A DNA stretch of 34,231 nucleotides from Elusimicrobiota bacterium (GCA_016208085.1 JACQYT010000059.1:1-34231); one strand, 5' to 3'. Shown: positions 13,301 to 23,358, counted from the first letter of the stretch. Program-made: numbers and translations. Notes: generated by a model not told the origin, from the sequence alone.

Positions 13301-15010
13301 ATGGAGCAGGCAAGAAAAGCTTTAAAAGACCTTGTGGAACTCGGCAAGGAGCACGGTTACATAACCCTGGAGGAAATAAACCGCTCGCTCACCAACGCCT
13401 CCATGTCCAGCGAGGAAATAGACAGCCTGATGGGCACCCTTGAGGACCTGGGCATAGACGTGGTGGACAGGAAGAAGTTTAAGATGGTGGCCGCCGCGGA
13501 ACGCGAGGCCTATACCGAAGAATGGGATTCCACGCCGGACGTTTCTAATTCCATACGGATGTATCTTTCGGAAATGGGCAAGGTCCCGCTCCTGACCCGC
13601 GACGAGGAAATAACGCTGGCCCGCAACTCCCGGGAAAGGGAGCGGGAACTCCGCATGCTGGTGCTGGAATCACCCATCACGATGCGCGAGATCCGCAACT
13701 GGGAAACCCTGATAGCGCAAGAAGAAATGACCACCAAGGAGCTGATGCCCCGCGGCAGGAAATCGGTGCAGGAGCTCTCCGCGATGAAGCGCAAGATGAA
13801 AAACGTCGTCAGACTGATAAACAAAACGGAAAAAGAGATAGAGAAGCTCTCCGAACGCCTGTGCCGGCCCAAGATGCTCAACGAGGAAAAAAAACGCATC
13901 GCCGCGATCATAGACTCCAAGAAGAAGAACATCGTGCGCACCATCATCAACCTGAACCTTAACACCGAAAAGATCAAACGCCTGACCAACAAGATAAAGA
14001 ACCTGGCGCACAAGATAAAGGAATACCGGACCGAGCTGGAAAAATACCAGAAACAATACGGCGACCACAGCAAACTTAAGAACGATTACGACCTGGCGCT
14101 GAGAAACCGCCTCGCGCCCGGCGCCTTCAGGTCCAAATGGGGTTACAACCCCACCGAAGTGGCGGCCGCGCTTGAAAACATCCAGGCCATAAAAGAGCGG
14201 GAGCGGCATCTGATACGCACGCTCCCCATAAGCCCGGATGATTTCATGTCCCTGAACGACAAGATAACGTTTCTGGAAGACCAGATACTCCAGGACAAGC
14301 TTAAGCTGATCAAAGCGAACCTGAGGCTGGTCGTCTCTATCGCCAAAAAGCACGTGAACTCAAATCTAGAACTCTCCGACCTGATCCAGGAAGGGGGGCT
14401 CGGCCTGATGAAAGCGGTGGAAAAGTTTGAGTATAAAAGGGGGTTTAAATTTTCGACTTACGCCACCTGGTGGATACGCCAATCCATCAACCGCGCCATA
14501 GCCGACCAGGCCCGCACCATAAGAATACCCGTCCACATGAAGGAACTGGTCTCCAAGCTGATGAAGGTCACCAGGAGATACCGCCAGGAATTCGGCAGGG
14601 ACCCCGCCATCGAAGAATACTCAAAGCACATGCATATCTCCATGGATAAGGTGAAAAACGCCCTTAAAATAATGCAGGACCCGATCTCCCTGTCCACCCC
14701 CATAGGCGAGGACGAGGATTCGCACCTTGAAGACTTTATAGAAGACAAGGGCGGCCTGCCGCCGTCCTATTCGGCCGTGGAGCTTTTAAGAAGGCGCGAG
14801 GTGACCAAGATCCTGGACACCCTTACCGACCGGGAAGCCAAGATAATAAAACTGCGCTTCGGCATAGAATCCGGCTATCCCAGGACCCTTGAGGAAGTGG
14901 GAAAGATCTTCCGGGTGACCAGGGAGCGCGTGCGGCAGATAGAGGCAAAGGCCGTAAGGAAGCTCAGGCACCCCTCGCGCAGCAAGATGCTCAGGGACTA
15001 CAGCGAATAA
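13301..15010 (+). CDS. rpoD: RNA polymerase primary sigma factor
   Basis: The 569-residue product is the housekeeping sigma-70. Region 1.1-like residues (1-60) are followed by region 1.2 ([20 protein letters not shown]) and a long charged non-conserved segment (about 130-310). Region 2 has [30 protein letters not shown] and [17 protein letters not shown]. Region 3 starts RTIRIPVHM, and region 4 has [44 protein letters not shown]. The start at ATG 13301 follows GAGGAAA. The gene ends just before a terminator shared with the convergent gene at 15099. Confidence 0.98.
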   Translation: MEQARKALKDLVELGKEHGYITLEEINRSLTNASMSSEEIDSLMGTLEDLGIDVVDRKKFKMVAAAEREAYTEEWDSTPDVSNSIRMYLSEMGKVPLLTRDEEITLARNSRERERELRMLVLESPITMREIRNWETLIAQEEMTTKELMPRGRKSVQELSAMKRKMKNVVRLINKTEKEIEKLSERLCRPKMLNEEKKRIAAIIDSKKKNIVRTIINLNLNTEKIKRLTNKIKNLAHKIKEYRTELEKYQKQYGDHSKLKNDYDLALRNRLAPGAFRSKWGYNPTEVAAALENIQAIKERERHLIRTLPISPDDFMSLNDKITFLEDQILQDKLKLIKANLRLVVSIAKKHVNSNLELSDLIQEGGLGLMKAVEKFEYKRGFKFSTYATWWIRQSINRAIADQARTIRIPVHMKELVSKLMKVTRRYRQEFGRDPAIEEYSKHMHISMDKVKNALKIMQDPISLSTPIGEDEDSHLEDFIEDKGGLPPSYSAVELLRRREVTKILDTLTDREAKIIKLRFGIESGYPRTLEEVGKIFRVTRERVRQIEAKAVRKLRHPSRSKMLRDYSE

Positions 15011-15031
15011 CCGGACAGCAAGAGAGTGAGG

Positions 15032-15100
15032 AAGCAAGAAAGCAATATCCAGCCTTTCTTACTTTCCGACTTTCTTGCTTTCTTGCTTTCTTGCTTTTTT
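15032..15100. terminator. Intrinsic terminator after rpoD
   Basis: AAGCAAGAAAGCAA (15032-15045) pairs with TTGCTTTCTTGCTT (15083-15096), followed by T-runs. The right arm is made of TTTCTTGC repeats, so alternative pairings are possible. It lies between convergent genes, and the minus-strand stop codon sits in the T-run. Confidence 0.7.
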
Positions 15101-15791
15101 ATTTTTCTTCTTTGTTTTCGGTGAACATGTCCTTTATAATGCCCTGGGCGATGTCTTTGGCGCCCAGGCCCACCGCGATGGCGAACGCCAGGCCCAGCGA
15201 AGCGAAAAGGATATTCAGACTCGCGCGGATTATCTTCATTTCTATGCCCAGCTGTTCCACCGCCGCGATAGTCGTAAAGATAAGGATCACAAAATGGACT
15301 ATTTTTGAAAGCGCCTGACCGCCCTTCAGATTATTGGCGGCTGCCGAGTTCTGCACGATGCCCGACATAAACCTCGCGAAAAGCAGCCCGCCGAACGCTA
15401 TAAACACCGCCGCCGCTATCTTGGGCACGAATTCCACCATGAAGCGCTGGAGGAGAATGGGAAGAATGTCAAAATTAAGCAGCCTGGCGGCTTCCACGCA
15501 AAAAACCGCCAGCAGGGTCCAGTAAATGATAAAGCCCGCGATATAGGAGGGCGATTTGCCGAAACCGAACCTGACCAGAATCTCGTTTATCCCTACGCGG
15601 CTGGTGTAGTGGTCGAGTTTTATTTTCCTCAGAACTTGTTCCGTGAAAGAACTTAAAACCCTAGCTATAAAAAGCCCGAAAATCACAAAAATAAGCGCGG
15701 CGGCGATGTTATGGATGCAATTAAAGAACTCCTTCTGTATGCGCAAAACCGGCGTAAGAAACAGATAGGCTATGTCGCTGACCTTGTCCAT
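15099..15791 (-). CDS. TM-helix repeat membrane protein (mechanosensitive-channel-like)
   Basis: The 230-residue protein has about four hydrophobic helices and resembles the conserved TM-helix family related to small mechanosensitive channels: an N-terminal amphipathic segment, NIAAALIFVIFGLFIARVL, PKIAAAVFIAFGGLLFARF, and a Gly/Ala-rich last helix (LFASLGLAFAIAVGLGAKDIAQGIIKDM) like the pore-lining helix of MscS. The family's LGxKDIAxGII signature near the C-terminus is clear. It lacks the MscS cytoplasmic beta domain. A role in osmotic or envelope homeostasis is inferred from the family. It stands alone, convergent with rpoD. Confidence 0.85.
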   Translation of the reverse strand: MDKVSDIAYLFLTPVLRIQKEFFNCIHNIAAALIFVIFGLFIARVLSSFTEQVLRKIKLDHYTSRVGINEILVRFGFGKSPSYIAGFIIYWTLLAVFCVEAARLLNFDILPILLQRFMVEFVPKIAAAVFIAFGGLLFARFMSGIVQNSAAANNLKGGQALSKIVHFVILIFTTIAAVEQLGIEMKIIRASLNILFASLGLAFAIAVGLGAKDIAQGIIKDMFTENKEEK

Positions 15792-15944
15792 AATTTCACC
15801 TCACTTAAGATTATAACAAAAAGCTCCCTGCGATTGCCAAAAGCCGCGGGAAGGCGCCGGCAATCGGGTAAACAGCGGCGGAATTGCCGGCAAATTTTCG
15901 GCGCGTTTGCTTAAAACCGCCGTTTTTGGTAAGATATGTTTATC

Positions 15945-16256
15945 ATGTACGCTATAATTGAAACAGGCGGGAAGCAGTATTGGGTCGTCCCGGGCGAAAT
16001 CCTGCAGGTTGAAAAACTCGCCGCGAAAGAAGGCGAAGAGGTGACTTTTAAAGCTTTGTGGTCCGCGTCGAAAGAAGAATCCGGCGCGGCCGCCGCGCAA
16101 TCGACTTCCGCCACGGTGAAAACCCGGGTCATAAGACATCTCAGAGGCCCCAAGCTCATCATTTTCAGAAAGCGCCCCAAAAAAGCCTACGAAAAGAGTT
16201 CGGGTCACCGCCAGGAACTGACCGAATTGGAAGTTAAAGAGATCCAGTTATCGTAA
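15945..16256 (+). CDS. rplU: 50S ribosomal protein L21
   Basis: The protein begins MYAIIETGGKQYWVVPGE, the usual L21 start, and ends with KRPKKAYEKSSGHRQ.LTELEVKEI. This matches the family signature for binding 23S rRNA. I prefer ATG 15945 over ATG 15936, which adds three residues not found in the family. A possible promoter TTGCTT-17 bp-TAAGAT (15907-15935) would place the transcript start almost at the start codon. It is followed by rpmA and obgE, the widely conserved L21-L27-Obg cluster. Confidence 0.95.
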   Translation: MYAIIETGGKQYWVVPGEILQVEKLAAKEGEEVTFKALWSASKEESGAAAAQSTSATVKTRVIRHLRGPKLIIFRKRPKKAYEKSSGHRQELTELEVKEIQLS

Positions 16257-16302
16257 ATACGCATCTGCGTTGTATCTGTGCAGTCGCGAGGTTTAAATCG
16301 TT

Positions 16303-16566
16303 ATGGCAGGAACAAAATCACAAGGTTCATCTACTAACGGAAGAGACAGCCGGGGCCAGCGCCTCGGAGTAAAACGCTACGGCAGCCAGAGCGTCAACGC
16401 GGGCGAGATCCTGGTCAGGCAGAGAGGCACCAAATTCCTGCCGGGCCTCAATGTTGGCAGGGGCTCCGATGACACCCTGTTCGCAAAAGTGGCCGGCGTG
16501 GTGAAATTTGAGTGGATAAAACGCGGAAAAAAACAGCTCAGCGTATATCCCCAGGTCTCGCAATAA
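16303..16566 (+). CDS. rpmA: 50S ribosomal protein L27
   Basis: The 87-residue product has the L27 features [36 protein letters not shown] and [12 protein letters not shown]27's N-terminus reaches the peptidyl-transferase centre. The usual MAHKK start is replaced here by [10 protein letters not shown], still without a cleavable Firmicutes-type leader. The gene follows rplU by 46 bases. Confidence 0.97.
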   Translation: MAGTKSQGSSTNGRDSRGQRLGVKRYGSQSVNAGEILVRQRGTKFLPGLNVGRGSDDTLFAKVAGVVKFEWIKRGKKQLSVYPQVSQ

Positions 16567-16602
16567 TATCCGGAATAATTTTCCGCCACACATAGCCGGC
16601 GA

Positions 16603-16660
16603 CCCGCCAAAGCCGTATGGCGGGAAAACCTCCTGATAAGAATATTAGGGGGTTTTTTAT
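16603..16660 (+). terminator. Terminator after rpmA
   Basis: A CCCGCC/GGCGGG hairpin (16603-16624) is followed by AAAACCTCCT / AGGGGGTTTT (16625-16656) and a T-run. obgE lies beyond it, so obgE may need its own promoter or read-through. Confidence 0.6.
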
Positions 16661-16751
16661 TTAAAAATTTTTGCCGTTTACACGGCAAAAATTTTTACCA
16701 TACGCCGCCCTTCAGGGCGGGGTAACCTTAAAGCAAAAGGGAGTTTGAAAG
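16661..16751 (-). repeat. Composite hairpin repeat, copy 2 (partial)
   Basis: Contains the AAAAATTTTTGCC...GGCAAAAATTTTT hairpin, the CGCCCTTCAGGGCG hairpin and GGGAGTTTGA in the same order as copy 3 (27029-27213). The later modules are missing. Confidence 0.65.
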
Positions 16752-16782
16752 AACAAAAAAGTTCAATTTAAGATCACTTGTC

Positions 16783-18159
16783 ATGCCTAAACGAAAAAAA
16801 ACGGAAAAAGCGGGCTTCATAGATTCCGCCAGGGTCTATCTTAAGGCCGGCAAGGGCGGGGATGGTTCTGCGTCCTTCCGGCGCGAAAAATTCGTGCCGT
16901 ACGGCGGGCCCGACGGCGGGCACGGCGGAAAGGGCGGAAGCATCTGTTTCGAGGCCGCCTCCGGCCTCAACACCCTCGCCGAACTCGCCGCGCACCCCCA
17001 TATAACGGCCGGCGACGGCGGCCCCGGCAAAGGCAAAAGGATGAGCGGACGCGGGGCCGAAGATATCCGCGCGCTCGTTCCGTGCGGCACGCTGATAAAG
17101 ATAAACGGCCGCCTGGCGGCGGACCTTAAAAAGACGGGAGACCGTTTTCTGGCGGCCAAAGGCGGACGCGGAGGCAGGGGCAACACGGCTTTTAAGACCA
17201 AGTTCAACACCGCGCCGAAGATCTCGGAAAAAGGCGAGCCGGGGGACGAGCTGTGCGCCGACCTTGAACTGAGCGTCCTGGCAGATATAGGCCTGGTAGG
17301 TTTCCCTAACGCGGGAAAATCCACTCTGCTGGCCCGGATTTCGGCCGCCCGCCCAAAGATCGCCGCCTATCCGTTCACCACTTTGAACCCGAACCTGGGC
17401 ATAACGTGCCACAAGGGCGAAAGTTTCGCCGTGGCCGACATTCCCGGCCTTATAGAGGGCGCGCACAAGGGAAAAGGCCTGGGCGTCACGTTCTTAAAAC
17501 ACATCCTGCGGACTAAACTGATACTGCATCTTGTGGATCCGATGGGCTTCGGCAGGTCCGGACCCGTGGACTCGGTGCGGGTCATAAGAGGGGAACTTAA
17601 GAATTTTCACCCGGAAATGGCGAAGAAACGCCGTATAATAATCGTAACCAAAGCCGACCTGCCACCGGCTAAAGAAGTATACGGGCAGCTTAAAAAGAAA
17701 TACAAAAAAGATGTAATATTCCTGATCTCGGCCGTTACCGGGGTCGGTATCACCCCCCTGCTGGACAAAATAATCGCCCTCCTGCCCGGGCTTAAGGAAC
17801 CTGAGATATACAAGACGGATGACGGCGCGGGCCCCAAGGCGCTCCATAAACCGGCGCGGCGCGGATTTAATATCACAAAGCTTGATGACAGCAATTACAG
17901 GGTTGCAGGCGTTGCGCTGGACAAGATCCTCGCCATGACCAATCTCTCGCAGCCCGATTCCCTGCACCGGCTAAAAAGAATCTTCCAGCTTATAGGGCTG
18001 GATAAAGCATTGAAAAAAACCGGAGTGACCGCGGGCGACACAGTAACCGTATCCGGCAAGGTTTTTGAATGGTCCGATGAGGATTCCCGGCAGCCGCACA
18101 AGAAGTCTAAATTCGCCTACAAATACAAAGCTGTCCAGACGGCAAGAAGACGCAGATAG
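16783..18159 (+). CDS. obgE: Obg family GTPase
   Basis: Obg is an essential ribosome-associated GTPase linked to 50S assembly and stress control. The 458-residue product has the glycine-rich Obg fold (KAGKGGDGSASFRREKF, GGPDGGHGGKGG, GGRGGRGN). The G domain has G1 GFPNAGKST, G2 FTT, G3 DIPGLIEGA, G4 TKAD (the usual form is NKxD) and G5 SAVTG. A C-terminal OCT domain follows (about 350-430: RRGFNITKLDDSNYRVAG...VSGKVFEW). The N-terminus carries about ten extra residues (MPKRKKTEKAG) and the tail is basic. It follows rpmA after a terminator and a repeat. Confidence 0.96.
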   Translation: MPKRKKTEKAGFIDSARVYLKAGKGGDGSASFRREKFVPYGGPDGGHGGKGGSICFEAASGLNTLAELAAHPHITAGDGGPGKGKRMSGRGAEDIRALVPCGTLIKINGRLAADLKKTGDRFLAAKGGRGGRGNTAFKTKFNTAPKISEKGEPGDELCADLELSVLADIGLVGFPNAGKSTLLARISAARPKIAAYPFTTLNPNLGITCHKGESFAVADIPGLIEGAHKGKGLGVTFLKHILRTKLILHLVDPMGFGRSGPVDSVRVIRGELKNFHPEMAKKRRIIIVTKADLPPAKEVYGQLKKKYKKDVIFLISAVTGVGITPLLDKIIALLPGLKEPEIYKTDDGAGPKALHKPARRGFNITKLDDSNYRVAGVALDKILAMTNLSQPDSLHRLKRIFQLIGLDKALKKTGVTAGDTVTVSGKVFEWSDEDSRQPHKKSKFAYKYKAVQTARRRR

Positions 18160-18182
18160 GCTGAGGGCTGAAAACTGAAGGC

Positions 18183-18261
18183 TTAACCCGAAAATTGCAT
18201 GGATATTTTTATCCATGTTGTTATCAATAAAAAACGATTTTAATTGCAATTTTCGGGTTAA
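18183..18261. repeat. 17-bp perfect inverted repeat after obgE
   Basis: TTAACCCGAAAATTGCA (18183-18199) and its exact complement (18245-18261) enclose a small inner TGGATA/TATCCA hairpin. It can act as a transcription terminator region for obgE. The stop codon of the OmpA remnant on the minus strand (18260-18258) lies within the right arm. Confidence 0.7.
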
Positions 18262-18449
18262 AACACCGATTCCCAATCCCTGGTCGTTATTTTAAATTCC
18301 ACCCTTCTGTTCAAAGCACGGCCCCTGTCCGAGCGGTCGTCCGAAACCGGGCGCTTTTCCCTTGTGGCGCAATTTTTCGCCAGACTCTTTTCAGCTTCCC
18401 AACGCGCGTTACGAAACAGCCTCACTCCTGACGCTGCCCCTATTGACAC
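18258..18449 (-). pseudogene. C-terminal remnant of an OmpA-family gene
   Basis: The minus-strand frame encodes RPVSDDRSDRGRALNRRVEFKI near its end, which is the hallmark of the OmpA peptidoglycan-binding domain (RPVADN...GRAxNRRVEF). Upstream the frame quickly loses family resemblance (NARWEAEKSLAKNCATRE) and there is no room for the full domain, a barrel or a signal peptide before the promoter at 18466. It is therefore a broken 3' end. The rest of 18262-18518 holds only this and the promoter. Confidence 0.7.
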
Positions 18450-18465
18450 CTATTGACAACATCTC

Positions 18466-18494
18466 TTGACAAGTCAAGGAGCGGGGTGTATACT
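18466..18494 (+). promoter_or_regulatory. Strong sigma-70 promoter for the 18519 operon
   Basis: Perfect TTGACA (18466-18471), a 17-bp spacer and TATACT (18489-18494); an overlapping TATAAT sits at 18494-18499. Two more TTGACA copies lie just upstream (about 18443 and 18453). The leader to ATG 18519 would be short. Confidence 0.7.
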
Positions 18495-18518
18495 ATAATC
18501 AGGAAAGACGGGGACAAT

Positions 18519-21500
18519 ATGACGAAAGTGAATTATATAACCTTCAAGAAATTCGCGCGCCTTGGAAATATCAATGCGTTCATTTTTTTACTATTATTTT
18601 CTCTGATATCGGCGCCCCGAATTTACTCTCAATCTATTGGACCGATTTCCCCTGAAATATCGCATCGAGTTGCCAATATCGGAACAGATTTTTCCGTGTT
18701 CACGGTAGAAGGCGACACTGTCGCATTGGCAAGTCAGGAACCCATAAAACTATTGCTGATGGCCATAAGAAACAATATGTTGATTTTGAATTTGGAAAAG
18801 ACGCGCGATGTTTCAGCGACGCAATTAAAAATATCAGGCCTTTTGCCTTCCATTTCCTACATCATTCGTGAAGACGGCATTGAAAAGTTTGAAATTGTAA
18901 GTTCAAGTAACGGCGAAATCGCGTATACTCAGGATATTTCCGCGCCTCATACCGTGTTTATCATTGATAAGCGGATTAAATCATCGGTATACATTAATCC
19001 CGATGGAAGTATTTCACCTCCGACCGCCCCGATAGAAGCTGATTACACGGCATGGCCGCATATTACATACAAACTAACGGGCGACTTAAACGAGCCTTTG
19101 ATTATCGCAAGAAGCGACATCACTATTGATGGAAACGGCTATGCCGTCATTCATCCCGGTTATATCCCCGGCCAGTGGTTTCCTTACGGAGTTTATTCTA
19201 TTCGGCGCAGTACTGTAACCATAAAAAATTTAACAGTAACGGGGCCTTTTGACTACGGAATATTTATGGAATATGCGACTAATTGCCGGCTTGAGGGAAA
19301 TAGGGTTACTGGCGCTCTCTACGGTATTCACCAAATGGGAGGGAAAAACACCGTATATTTCCTAAACGCTTTTACCTTCCCCTATCCTACCCAACCATAT
19401 GGCCAGGCGATGTTCTTTTGGAATGTTTCTTTTCTCACGGTTAAACACAACACCATAGGCGATTCATCGGTAAATGCTTACACGGGGTATGGCATAGGGA
19501 TAGGGGGGTGGGCGCCGGTTTCCCATAGTGTATTTGAGTCCAATGTCATCTACAATGTCTTTGCGGGAATCGACATAAGCGGGTTTAACACTGAAACTAA
19601 AGACAACGCGATTGATTCCAATTACTTCATAAAGAACAAGCAAGGCATACGAATAGGGGGCGGCAGCAATTCCTTTGTGGAAAATAGTTTTTCGGAAAAT
19701 GAAACGGGCTTTGTTTTTAAAAAGGATGACATAGAGCGATTGATAAATCCGGTTGTGGAAGGCCATAATATAATCCAATGGAACGGTTTTGTCGACACTG
19801 CTACGGGAATATGGCTTAAAGACGCTCGCAGTGAGCATATCAACTACAATACTTTTACAGCACCAAATCTTACGCCTACTGCGATAGCGATTTACAATGG
19901 CGCGAATGACAATGATATTACGCAAAACACCATGGATTCAGTGGACGGGATTTATATGGCGGGCGGCAATGGGAACATTATTTCGGAAAACACGATAAAG
20001 AATTCAAATAAAGGTGTTGTTTTAGATTCGCCGCTAATCAGCGGCAATACGATTTATCACAATAATTTTATAAACAACGCGGTTCAGGTTGATATAAAAA
20101 ATGCGGGAAAGAATTACTGGAATGTCGGATACGCGGCAAATGGCGGAGGGAATTATTATTCGGATTACATAGAGCCGGCATATAAGGACAAGCAGGCCGG
20201 TCCAAAACAAAACTTATTGCCGCCTATAGAAATACCTGACAATATTATAGACACAGCAAGAGGTTTCGATGCCAATAACGTTGACCAGTATCCGTTTGTT
20301 TCAACAGATAGCTGGAAAAAACCGATAGAAAATGCGAATCCTGATTTTAGTCAGATAGCGGTAAGCACTGATAACGCGAATTTTATATTGATTTCTACTT
20401 ATCCCGATGCGCCGATTATTGCCACGACTGCTGTTAATGTCCCGCATGGGTTTAAAATTTCCGGGCTTGCGTATAAATTAGAAGAATATGTTTTTGGACC
20501 GCAAGGCGCTATTATCAGTTTTGTGTGCCCTGTACCACCTCCATATCAAGCAAAATGCGATGGCATTACAATTCAAAAGTATACAGAAAGTCTGATACTG
20601 CCGTGGAAAGATATCCCATTCAGTAGTGACCCTGCAAAAGGCACGGTTAGCGCATTTATTTCTTCAAGTTCAATTTTTGCTTTGCTTGTTCCGATTGACA
20701 ATTTGTCGCCCCGCACTGCTTTAAACATCGGCGAGCCGAAATATACGAATGCTTTTACTTACATTTCATCCGAAACCGCATTGTTGTTTGTAGCCGAAGA
20801 TGACGCTTTTGAAATAGGGGATAAAGCGGGTGTCGGCATGGATAAAACATATTTTGCGGTTGATATTGACACCTTCGGGATTTACGCGAATCCATTTTCA
20901 ATTATAAGCGAAGGAACGCGTACGATTAAATTTTACAGCATAGACAAGATTGGAAACACTGAAATCGTGAAAAGTTCCATAGTCGCGGTTGACAATACGC
21001 CGCCGATTACAGAATTTCTTGTAAACGGCGCCACGGTTCAGGGATCTGTTGTGGCGTTTGAAACCGGTTATTTCGGTTTTAAAGCCGCTGATCCGATAAA
21101 CAATAATGTAAATTCAGAATTAAAACTTACAGAATTCAGCATAGACGATAATCCGTTTTCAATTTATTCGGCGACATTCAGCTTAACGTTGGGGGAGCAT
21201 ATTATTTCATTCAAGAGTTTTGATAATGTTAATAATAAAGAGGGGTTAAAAACGATTTCAGTTAAAATCATTCCCCCGCTTCTTATTACGCTTGACCTTG
21301 ACCCCGACACATTGAATTTAAAAAGCCAGGGGAATTACATAACTGCGTATATAGAAGTCAGCGGAACAAAAGCGACTGAAGACATAAAACCCGAAACCCT
21401 TAAAGTTGTTTCAATAAACGATGAGACGCTTTCAACGCCGATAGCTTTGGTTCAGGAAACAGCCGGGAAATCCGGAAAACTGAAATTCGCCGAGATTGGC

Positions 21501-22412
21501 GATTATGACGAAGACGGAATATTGGATTTAATGATTAAATTTGACAGGCAGGCGGTTATAGAAGTATTGCCCATAGGCGAACAGGTAGGAATAGCAATAC
21601 AGGGCAATTTCAAAGACGGCGAAGAATTTACAACCGGCGATTACCTAAGAACCATACTACCCGGCAATGTCAGCGCTTCTTTGGGCGGAAGCGTAATACA
21701 TTCGTCAAAAGCTGAAATAAAAATACCCCAAAATGCTTTGGAAATGGACGGCGACCTGACAATATTAAAATTGACAAAAGAGCCCCAGGAAAAAGAGAGA
21801 CCCAAACAGGAATCCGCTGATATAAAAAACATAAAGCGAACAGGCAAGCCGTATGAATTCGGACCCGAAGGTTTAAGATTTAACAAACCCGTTGAAATTA
21901 ATTTGCCCTATGACGCGGCTGAAATTTCAGCGGATGAAGAAAACTGGCTTAAAATAGCGTATTGGAATCCAGACACGAAAGACTGGGAAATATTGTCTTC
22001 CAAAGTGGATAAAGTGAATAAGACTGTAATTGCCCAGACAACACATTTTTCAACCTATCAAATACTTATTGTACAGGAAAAGCCATTAGAAGTGCCGGCC
22101 AATTTTGAGCTTGGCGAAATATACGCTTTCCCGAATCCCGCCAAAAGAGGCATAAATCCCGCAATACACATAGAAGCGGGGATAGCGGATAGGATAGATA
22201 TCAATATCTATGACATAACCGGCCAATTAATAAAAAGCGCCATATTAACCGGCAGTCCGCAATTGATAGACGACGGGCAAGGAGCGGAATACGCCTATGA
22301 ATGGACATGGGACGCGTCAAATACGGGAAGCGGGGTGTATATTTATGTGGTTAAAGCCCATAAAAACGGAGAAACATTAAAAGCGATCAGAAAGCTGGGG
22401 ATAATAAAATGA
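18519..22412 (+). CDS. Large secreted beta-helix protein with C-terminal sorting-like domain
   Basis: The 1297-residue product has a signal peptide (about residues 1-38, core FIFLLLFSLISA). A right-handed parallel beta-helix (about 195-545) shows NosD/PbH1-type turns such as ITIDGNGYAVI and GNGNIISENTIKNSNKGV. Next come two OmpL47-like Ig repeats (about 730-920: YFAVD.D.F..Y..PFSI..EGTRTIKFYSID..GN). A ZU5-like domain (about 1044-1184, with EIKIPQNAL, YEFGPEGLRFNKPVEI and HFSTYQI) follows, and a FlgD-Ig/T9SS-type C-terminal domain closes the protein (about 1194-1297: YAFPNPAKRG, IDINIYDITGQLI, SGVYIYVVKAHKNG, KLGIIK). The beta-helix may bind or cleave polysaccharide; no catalytic residues are identified. 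I chose ATG 18519 because it starts the signal peptide; the open frame upstream overlaps the promoter. The stop overlaps the next gene by ATGA, so it is co-translated with a PorV-like protein. Confidence 0.88.
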   Translation: MTKVNYITFKKFARLGNINAFIFLLLFSLISAPRIYSQSIGPISPEISHRVANIGTDFSVFTVEGDTVALASQEPIKLLLMAIRNNMLILNLEKTRDVSATQLKISGLLPSISYIIREDGIEKFEIVSSSNGEIAYTQDISAPHTVFIIDKRIKSSVYINPDGSISPPTAPIEADYTAWPHITYKLTGDLNEPLIIARSDITIDGNGYAVIHPGYIPGQWFPYGVYSIRRSTVTIKNLTVTGPFDYGIFMEYATNCRLEGNRVTGALYGIHQMGGKNTVYFLNAFTFPYPTQPYGQAMFFWNVSFLTVKHNTIGDSSVNAYTGYGIGIGGWAPVSHSVFESNVIYNVFAGIDISGFNTETKDNAIDSNYFIKNKQGIRIGGGSNSFVENSFSENETGFVFKKDDIERLINPVVEGHNIIQWNGFVDTATGIWLKDARSEHINYNTFTAPNLTPTAIAIYNGANDNDITQNTMDSVDGIYMAGGNGNIISENTIKNSNKGVVLDSPLISGNTIYHNNFINNAVQVDIKNAGKNYWNVGYAANGGGNYYSDYIEPAYKDKQAGPKQNLLPPIEIPDNIIDTARGFDANNVDQYPFVSTDSWKKPIENANPDFSQIAVSTDNANFILISTYPDAPIIATTAVNVPHGFKISGLAYKLEEYVFGPQGAIISFVCPVPPPYQAKCDGITIQKYTESLILPWKDIPFSSDPAKGTVSAFISSSSIFALLVPIDNLSPRTALNIGEPKYTNAFTYISSETALLFVAEDDAFEIGDKAGVGMDKTYFAVDIDTFGIYANPFSIISEGTRTIKFYSIDKIGNTEIVKSSIVAVDNTPPITEFLVNGATVQGSVVAFETGYFGFKAADPINNNVNSELKLTEFSIDDNPFSIYSATFSLTLGEHIISFKSFDNVNNKEGLKTISVKIIPPLLITLDLDPDTLNLKSQGNYITAYIEVSGTKATEDIKPETLKVVSINDETLSTPIALVQETAGKSGKLKFAEIGDYDEDGILDLMIKFDRQAVIEVLPIGEQVGIAIQGNFKDGEEFTTGDYLRTILPGNVSASLGGSVIHSSKAEIKIPQNALEMDGDLTILKLTKEPQEKERPKQESADIKNIKRTGKPYEFGPEGLRFNKPVEINLPYDAAEISADEENWLKIAYWNPDTKDWEILSSKVDKVNKTVIAQTTHFSTYQILIVQEKPLEVPANFELGEIYAFPNPAKRGINPAIHIEAGIADRIDINIYDITGQLIKSAILTGSPQLIDDGQGAEYAYEWTWDASNTGSGVYIYVVKAHKNGETLKAIRKLGIIK

Positions 22413-23221
22413 GGCGTTTAAGCGCGACAATTTTAACCATATTGTTTATGCCCGCCGCCTTAATGTCGGGAGGCATAACCGCGTCATTTTTGAAATTGAA
22501 TTCGGACGCAAGAACAATGGGAACCGGTAATTCCTTTGCCGCCATTTCAAACGGCGTAAACTCAATAATATTAAATCCTGCCGGACTTTCAAACATCCAG
22601 AACAAAGAAATAGCGATGAATTATTCAAATCTATACGCTGATATGCGGTATGGCTTTATAGGCTGGGGCATGCCAATAGACCAATTGGACGCCGCGTTCG
22701 CTTTAGGCGCGCAATATTTAAATAGCGGTGAAATGGAACAAAGAGACATAAACAGAAAAAACACGGGAAGTTACACAAATAAAGACATGACAATAAACCT
22801 GGGATATGGCAGAAACTTCCCCGAAATGAATTTAAACCTCGGATTAAACGTAAAATACATCACAAGCAAAATAGAAGAAGAGAGCGCCAATACCCTGGCA
22901 ATGGACATAGGTGGAATATACAAAACGAAGCAAGGAATAAATTTGGGATTGACCGTTCAAAACATAGGTTCCGGATTAAAATATATAGATAAAAAAGACC
23001 CATTGCCGTTGACGATATCAGCGGGAGCGGGTTATCAGATGAAAGCCGGGCCGCTTCTGGCGTTGGGCATAAAAAACAGCGTATATGAAAAGAAGACGAC
23101 AATCAGCCTGGGAATGGAATATTCAATCTTATCCGCATTCAATTTAAGAACCGGGTATTTAACCGGCAAGGATTTGAGTTCCGTAAGCGGCGGATTTGGA
23201 ATAGCGATAACAAAAGACTAA
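22409..23221 (+). CDS. PorV/PorQ-like outer-membrane beta-barrel protein
   Basis: The 270-residue product has a signal peptide (about 1-20) and the PorV/PorQ family start: FLKLNSDARTMGTGNSFAAISNGVNSIILNPAGLS, where DAR.MG.G and NPAG are the conserved motifs. Alternating strands follow (LGAQYLNSGEM, LNLGLNVKYI, GGIYKTKQGINLGLTVQNIG) and the protein ends in barrel-like strands. In the type IX secretion system PorV collects cargo by its C-terminal domain on the outer membrane. Here the gene overlaps a cargo-like gene by four bases, which suggests a dedicated pair. No core T9SS gene lies in the window, so the secretion route is inferred. Confidence 0.85.
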   Translation: MRRLSATILTILFMPAALMSGGITASFLKLNSDARTMGTGNSFAAISNGVNSIILNPAGLSNIQNKEIAMNYSNLYADMRYGFIGWGMPIDQLDAAFALGAQYLNSGEMEQRDINRKNTGSYTNKDMTINLGYGRNFPEMNLNLGLNVKYITSKIEEESANTLAMDIGGIYKTKQGINLGLTVQNIGSGLKYIDKKDPLPLTISAGAGYQMKAGPLLALGIKNSVYEKKTTISLGMEYSILSAFNLRTGYLTGKDLSSVSGGFGIAITKD

Positions 23222-23358
23222 ATACCGATATTTCTAAAAATATTTTCTTTTGTAGTCTTATAAATAGAGCAACATCTGCAAAAAAATTCTTACCTGCCTT
23301 TAAAATATTCAATTTAACCCAAAAATCCCATTTTGTCGACAAAAAAACGGCTAAAAAT

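Noticed and set aside
11450..14748. Long open frames on the minus strand opposite dnaG and rpoD
   Set aside because: They are shadows of the GC-rich coding strands: Ser/Phe/Arg-rich products, no family motifs, and fully inside well-identified genes.
16774..17967. Long minus-strand frames opposite obgE
   Set aside because: Same reason: antisense shadows of a conserved gene.
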